A DNA stretch of 64,000 nucleotides from Coix lacryma-jobi var. lacryma-jobi (Eukaryota; Streptophyta; Magnoliopsida; Poales; Poaceae), in contig CM019822.1 of assembly GCA_009763385.1 (NCBI GenBank), positions 7,782,127-7,846,126 on the forward strand, in the 5' to 3' direction. Under the pieces are notes generated by a model that saw nothing but the letters and a program-made list of their open reading frames with translations, searched no databases and was not told where the DNA came from. The position numbers and the translations under genes are program-made. Each line of letters starts with the position of its first letter. The first letter of the stretch is position 1. This document shows positions 58,817-64,000 of this stretch, piece after piece.

Positions 58817-58940
58817 AAGTTGATCTAATATATTATATTCTGCAAACCATAGACAGAAGTTAAGGATGACCATCAGGTAAGTTGATCTAACATATTATAT
58901 TCTGCAAACCATAGACAGAAGTTAAGGATGACCATCAGGT
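58817..58940. repeat. 62-bp tandem duplication
   Basis: aagttgatctaatatattat (58817-58878) is repeated at 58879-58940 with a single clear difference (aatata/aacata). Confidence 0.9.
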
Positions 58941-60420
58941 GTACATTTAGAAACAACTAAAGACCAAGTCCACAACTGTTAACCTTTCCAACTTTATTTA
59001 CAATGGGATGAAATTTCCGGTGCACCGGTGCTGCTCCTATGCACAAGAGTGGCATAAAGGGCAACAAGTCCTGCGAAGCTTAAAGAACCAAAGGCTAGAG
59101 ACAGAATCGCGCCCTGAACTAAAATTGCTATGTTTCAGAGACGGATTTGCAAATTATGAATTAGCAACGAATGGAGCGATTTGGGCCGTGCTCAGACCTG
59201 TTTCGCTCCCGGTTGCGAGTTGCCATCGTCGACTTTTGGTCACGCTGTGGTTGGGTCTTGGCCACGTCCTGCCACAGTGATCTCGCGCGTGGCCAAAGTT
59301 ATCCATGACGGCTGGTCGTGGAGTCACGGGCTGCAGCCACGACCAGCGCCCGCCGTGCCCGCTTGTAGCTCCTCCGCTCCCCTGACGCATAGGGTAGAGC
59401 CACGCTCGCCCATGGCGGTCACGCACACAGCCGTGCACAGGTTGTCAGTGCAAACAAGACGCTGAGACAATAGTCAATCTCCATCTTCCTGAGTGTCACT
59501 ATCACGTCCTTCTCCTCGCTCGCTGGCCCCCGGCTCCGGCAACCCCGCGCTCCATCTGGCACGCCACCACGGAGCGTTGAACGGCCATGAGCAGCAGCTC
59601 CAACACCTGCCGCCTGTTGTCGCTGCTCCTCCTCCCTACCACATCCATTGCTGGTGGCCCGCCGATCTATCGTGGCCTCACCTTGGCCATTGGCGGCCCG
59701 CGCGGCCTCGACGACTACAATTGCCAATAAAAACACAATGGCTAGATGGTTGCTTTCTCCAAATAGTTGCTTCAAATTCTAGGGTGGCATTCAGTTGCAG
59801 TAACTCTGGGTGGTTCAACAATACCTTGATGTAGAAAAGTCTTCATAAGCCTTCTCATGATTTAAATTTTTGCCCTCTTGTCCATCTAAATAAAAAATGC
59901 AAGTTAAAAGTCATTCATCTCAATGACACGTAATAAGCATAGATGGCAGTCACTGTAATGCACGTACATACAGATCATGTATATGTTCATCTAAAAAAAC
60001 AAGTCACGTTTCAAAAAAAAGTAATTTAGATGCTCAGATCTCATTCATTTTCTAGTTTTAATAATAGCAGCTATCATTGAATGCAACATCTATGCTAGAT
60101 GGCAGTCACTGAAATGCATGTACATACAGATGAATGGATAATGTAGGCAACCTATTTGAATGGATCAGTTTCTTGGGCTAAATAGCCAAGTCCTGTTCTC
60201 CTAGGTGATTCAGTGATATTGTGCAAAATGCAGATGAATGAAACACATTAGTTTACTACTGCATTGTGAATATACATGACCCTTCTAAGACTCGATAAAA
60301 TGTGTCCTAGAGGAAAAAGAAGTCATAACAACAGGAAGCAAATCTGAAGATTTAAAATTGACCTATACAACTTTCACCATAATAAATCTACGACCAGTGA
60401 TATATTATATTAGATCACTT
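58941..60420. other. Intergenic/element interior, no supported gene
   Basis: A GC-rich patch (59150-59770) gives overlapping frames on both strands. The minus-strand one starting at 59775 has a hydrophobic, signal-like beginning but no recognisable remainder. Two diverged copies of a ggcagtcactg...acatacaga sequence lie near 59945 and 60100. Confidence 0.4.
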
Positions 60421-60597
60421 GCTCCTGACGTTTCAAAAATCCTAGGAAGGCGCTGTGTTCCAACAATCCTGTGTTCCTCCATAGCCTGCTAATACAAGTC
60501 AGACAACAACATGTCTTTGTTAAATCCAACTAAATCGCCAAGCTTTAGCTTATCAGGTTGAACTAATCCAATTACAGGAAGGAATATGATCTGCATT
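60421..60597 (-). pseudogene. 26S proteasome ATPase RPT5-like gene fragment
   Basis: After a splice-acceptor-like ttaaatgcag, the minus strand encodes IIFLPVIGLVQPDKLK then LGDLVGFNKD. This matches the OB-fold segment of RPT5 (regulatory subunit 6A; family pattern IFLPV.GLV.PDKLKPGDLVG.NKD). The match ends after NKD; a TAG follows (60487-60489), and the continuing AMEEHRIVGTQRLP is not recognisable. The AAA+ module is absent. One short exon-like piece, non-functional. Confidence 0.55.
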
Positions 60598-61285
60598 TAA
60601 CCCGAGAATTAAAACAATAGTATAATACTCGTGCTAACGCCATGGCTTCAGTCAAGGGACGCATAGAAAATCCTGCTATATTTACAAAATTATTACACGC
60701 TTCCGGCTATGAACTGTGTTTTGGTTTGGAAAGTTGTTCCTAGGAATGCAGTCGTTCTCTCCTAATTGGCTAATCCATGTATCACGTAGATATATGAAGG
60801 GTGTTAAGTTTCGTACATGTCTATTGTTATTACTGCACCTCGTCAGCCTAGAAGAGTCCCAGATTTGTAGCAGAAGAGGGACAACCAGTACTTGTGAAGA
60901 ACCTCCTTCAGTGGCAATATATACAACAGACGATGGCACCAAAGCATCAATATAATCAACACGGCTGTTGAGAAAGCTGTTGAGAACTCATCCACATGTC
61001 TCACACACCTGTTCCTGCAGCGCAAACAGAACATGGAGTGAGGTAAAGAGAATCCTGTGTTCAACTAACCCTATCATGAACAACTCTGAGATGCTAACTA
61101 TAGTGTTTAACAATGCCCAAAATATGATTTGCAGCTAGCAATCTAAGCACGGCAGCAATGGAAGCAGTGGTCATTGTCATTGTCAATGAATTAAAAAAAC
61201 ATAAGAAATATTAAATAGATCACCATCATTCAACTAATAGTGGGATTCCAACTTTGATAGATCACAAAATTCAACAAGATTACCT

Positions 61286-61445
61286 GAGAAGTCGTTCCTT
61301 CGGAGATCAACCTCGACAAGGCACATCGAATTCTGGAGGAGTGACTTAGGCATCATATCTCCCCAACTCGATCTTCACGATATTTTTCACCTTTGCGAAT
61401 TCTTCATGTTCCTGCAAGCTGGCTGCTTCAACTCCTCATGTCATT
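61286..61445 (-). pseudogene. MYST-family histone acetyltransferase fragment, second piece
   Basis: The minus strand encodes VEAASLQEHEEFAKVK then NIVKIELGRYDA and a stop, followed by VTPPEFDVPC. It resembles the stretch leading into the MYST catalytic domain of HAM-type enzymes (REHEEFTKVKNI.KIELGRY, then PFPPEYNDC). It is on the same strand as, and correctly ordered after, the chromo-barrel piece at 61838-61925. The catalytic core is missing. Confidence 0.6.
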
Positions 61446-61837
61446 GCTACCCGAACAATTGAGGTCAAATGAGCAAGATTTTTTTTTGAACCGAATGCAC
61501 AGAGAGATCTTGCCTCAATTTAGTTTCATATAACATTTAAGTGAAAATAGTAAATGAGCGATGAGTAATAACAAACTGCGACATACCGCCACGTGTTTCA
61601 TCAATTTTATATTTCTGGTGACAAGTCATCTTTAAGCTTGTTGCTTGGATAAATATCATCAAAAGGATTCACCTTGCAAAAGCAGTGTTGTCAGTAAAAG
61701 CTATAGACATGCTTCACCAAAATGTTGACAATCAAATGGTGCTGCCACTGGCTAATTAAATGTGAAGAAAATGGTATGGCTATTGTTAGTATGTATAGCA
61801 ACATAACAACCTATATTTTCCATTACCTTATCTTCTA

Positions 61838-61925
61838 CCTTCTCACATCGACATCGGTACCAATAGTATGAAGACCAAGCTTCTGAAGCCTAACCCACTT
61901 GTCGAGTCTTCTGTTAACTGCGAGT
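61838..61925 (-). pseudogene. MYST-family histone acetyltransferase fragment, chromo-barrel piece
   Basis: The minus strand reads ELAVNRRLDKWVRLQKLGL then HTIGTDVDVRR and a stop. It resembles the FNRRLDEWVKLEQLDL end of the chromo-barrel (Tudor-knot) domain in plant MYST acetyltransferases. About 390 bp of non-coding, intron-like DNA separates it from the next piece, suggesting capture of genomic DNA rather than of a processed mRNA. Confidence 0.6.
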
Positions 61926-61965
61926 TCAAATCATTAAAGATATATCAGTGTACAATTATCAGAAC

Positions 61966-64000
61966 TGTGTACGTTTTTTGGGTGCGCAATAGTTTGAGGC
62001 TCTCAGCGGTAGATGATTTTATTAGTGGATATAAAATAATTCGAAGTGTTCTATTATAGTATAGATAGATGGAAAACATCAAGGGTTATATCTTATTTTC
62101 TTACATATGCGCATTGCCTTTTTTCCTAAAATTGAATTACACGTAGAAAAAAAACATTTGAACATGTGTTCCATTATTTAGAAGAAAAGGAAAGGTGGCC
62201 ACGGTGCATACCCCTCTTATTGCAGAAACACTGGAAGAGGATCATCAAACCTTTAGCCTGAAGACCCATCGGAGCATGAAAATCGGCCTGAATGTCATCC
62301 TGTACATGTGGTATAGCGAACTGCTTATCACCTGCACACATGGCAATAAAAAATTCAGACATTCAGCAACACGTCTCACCGTGACCGCCACCACCTAAAA
62401 ATTCAGACATGTGGTATCGGCCTAAATCAAGATTATATTTTTGAACAATTAATTGATCGTTGGAGAAAACCAGGAATCAACCACCACCTAAAAATCAAAT
62501 CACATTTATGTAGCATCACATCCCGTTGGGGATTTCACTAATTAATCAAGAACCAGATCTTTCTCCTTCCTTCTAATTACCAGGGCCTTGGAGAAAGATG
62601 AGCTTGCGGTTCCGACTAATTACCAGGGCCTTGGAGGAAGGTAGGCTTGCAGCGGACATAGATGACGAAGAAGGGCCTGGAGCGGGAGATGATGTTCTCG
62701 GTGACCCCCTTGAGCGCGTACTGGCTGCCCCTGTCGCCCTCTCGTGCTCTCTGGATGACAGCTGGTTGCAATGCTTCACGATGATGTCGGCGGGGTAAGC
62801 GAGAGGAGAGGAGGAGAGAGTCGCACGTGGGGGAGAGAGGTCGAGCTTGGATTGCCGACGAGAGAGAGGAGAGGAGGAGTCGCGCTCGTCCGATCTGCGA
62901 TGGTTGAGTCCCATGGTGGCGGCGGCGGCTCCTCCTTGTTGTTGCGCGGTTAGGGTTCCACGTGAGGGCGCTAGGCGTGGGGAGTGATAAAGGAGTCGGC
63001 AAGGTCGCTGGAGATTCCGTGGACTGCAAAAAAAAATGACAGAAAAAAGACAAAGTTGAGCATCGATCCGTGGTTGCGGCCTAGGGAGCACCCGCGTGGG
63101 AGGCTGGGCGTGGTTGCGGAAGATGGACAACGGGTGAGGAGGGTGAGAAGCATTAGATCTGATCTAGATGTTTTGGTAGCCCTTGATTTTAATGGAGGCA
63201 AAATCCTGTGTACGTTTAATTGGTGCACAACGATTGGAGGCTCTCAGCGGGGGACGTTTTTGTGGGTGGATCTAAAATAATTTAATTGTTCCATTATAGT
63301 ATGGATAGATAGATGGAAAACATCAAGGGTTGTATCTTATTTTATTACATATGCGCATTGCCTTTTTTTCCTAAAATTGAATTACACGTAGAAAAAAAAC
63401 ATTTGAACATGTGTTCCATTATTTAGAAGAAAAGGAAAGGTGGCCACAGTGCATACCCCTCTTGTTGCAGAAACACTGGAAGAGGATCATCAAACCTTTA
63501 GCCTGAAGACCCATCGGAGCATGAAAATCGGCCTGAATGTCATCCTGTACATGTGGTATAGCGAACTGCTCATCACCTGCACACATGGCAATAAAAAATT
63601 CAGACATTCAGCAACACGTCTCACTGTGACCGCCACCACCTAAAAATCCAGACATGTGGTATCGGCCTAAATCAAGATTATATTTTTGAACAATTAATTG
63701 ATCGTTGGAGAAAACCGGGAATCAACCACCACCTAAAAATCAAATCACATTTGTGTAGCATCACATCCCGTTGGGGATTTCACTAATTAATCAAGAACCA
63801 GATCTTTCTCCTTCCTTCTAATTACCAGGGCCTTGGAGAAAGATGAGCTTGCGGTTCCGACTAATTACCAGGGCCTTGGAGGAAGGTAGGCTTGCAGCGG
63901 ACATAGATGACGAAGGACCTGGAGCGGGAGATGATGTTCTCGGTGACCCCCTTGAGCGCGTACTGGCTGCCCCTGTCGCCCTCTCGTGCTCTCTGGATGA
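61966..64000. repeat. Tandem duplication, unit about 1.24 kb, running off the window
   Basis: Sequence from gtgtacgtttt...gaggctctcagcgg (about 61966) onward recurs from about 63209 (gtgtacgttta...gaggctctcagcgg) and stays parallel to the end of the window (64000 corresponds to about 62759). Identity is high over 62070-62759 versus 63310-64000. Inside each unit a 43-44-bp segment (taattaccagggccttggag) is itself duplicated (62573/62616). Small frames in the unit, including the 185-codon minus-strand frame at 62573-63130, have no recognisable product. Confidence 0.88.

Larger units (their letters stand above)
58592..62070 (-). mobile_element. Possible Helitron-like element(s) with captured gene fragments
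   Basis: On the minus strand the right end reads TCTATCTATACTATAATAG. The left end reads CGTTAGCACGAACATTATACTAG|T, resembling the TC...hairpin-CTAG ends described for grass Helitrons; a second similar 3' end is near 60615-60648. Two unrelated gene fragments (RPT5-like, MYST-like) lie inside on the same strand. No Rep/helicase is present. Boundaries, and whether this is one or two elements, are uncertain. Confidence 0.4.

Noticed and set aside
59419..59775. 118-codon minus-strand frame with a signal-peptide-like start
   Set aside because: Only the first about 30 residues look protein-like; the rest is composition-driven and the opposite strand is equally open.
62174..62398. Small frames present in both tandem copies (62174-62398 and 63419-63643)
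   Set aside because: Conservation between the copies is explained by the recent duplication of the DNA. Both strands are open and neither product is recognisable.
62573..63130. 185-codon minus-strand frame in the tandem duplication
   Set aside because: Ser/Arg/Pro-rich, overlapped by a 145-codon frame in another phase, and no family recognised. Only part of it lies in the truncated second copy, so conservation cannot be judged.

Overview
The window is nuclear DNA of a grass (Poaceae), probably a panicoid. The reasons are intron-rich plant genes, GC-rich 5' coding exons, Stowaway and Tourist MITEs, long-LTR Tekay-type gypsy elements, short-LTR copia elements and a SMART-like TRIM. The species cannot be fixed from sequence alone.

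Three host genes look intact, and I traced them exon by exon with consistent phases and splice sites. (1) 19677-22375, plus strand: a five-exon receptor-like cytoplasmic kinase of subfamily VII, RIPK-like, 449 aa. (2) 23225-44734, minus strand: a 38-exon class XI myosin of the XI-I type, 1506 aa, with motor, six IQ motifs, coiled coil and dilute tail. It converges on the kinase gene. (3) 51035-58120, minus strand: a 27-exon ERECTA-family LRR receptor kinase, 994 aa. The three proteins act in separate processes (immune/developmental signalling, organelle and nuclear movement, organ growth and stomatal patterning). No operon-like logic is implied.

Layout: 1-3.9 kb holds a decayed gypsy protease fragment, a CACTA-like end, a 75-bp near-perfect palindrome abutting a LINE zinc-finger fragment, and nested MITEs. 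3.9-17.7 kb is one complete but dead Tekay-type chromovirus LTR retrotransposon on the minus strand (3.47-kb LTRs, near-identical TSDs). A 1.9-kb TG...CA element with a perfect 5-bp TSD splits it exactly at the RT catalytic box, and its gag carries a 102-bp GC-AG intron-like insert. 17.7-19.5 kb is kinase upstream DNA. 19.7-44.7 kb holds the kinase and the myosin. Two large myosin introns contain nested insertions: a MITE with an internally deleted copia inside it, and a copia remnant carrying a TRIM and an AT-rich insert. 44.7-51 kb is MITE-rich intergenic DNA. 51-58.1 kb is ERECTA. 58.6-64 kb, upstream of ERECTA, carries fragments of two unrelated genes (26S proteasome RPT5-like and MYST acetyltransferase-like) on the same strand, with Helitron-like end sequences, followed by a roughly 1.24-kb tandem duplication that runs off the window.

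The most unusual signals are the intron-like insert in the retrotransposon gag, the probable gene-fragment capture upstream of ERECTA, and the palindrome next to the LINE fragment. I found no convincing new biochemical system.
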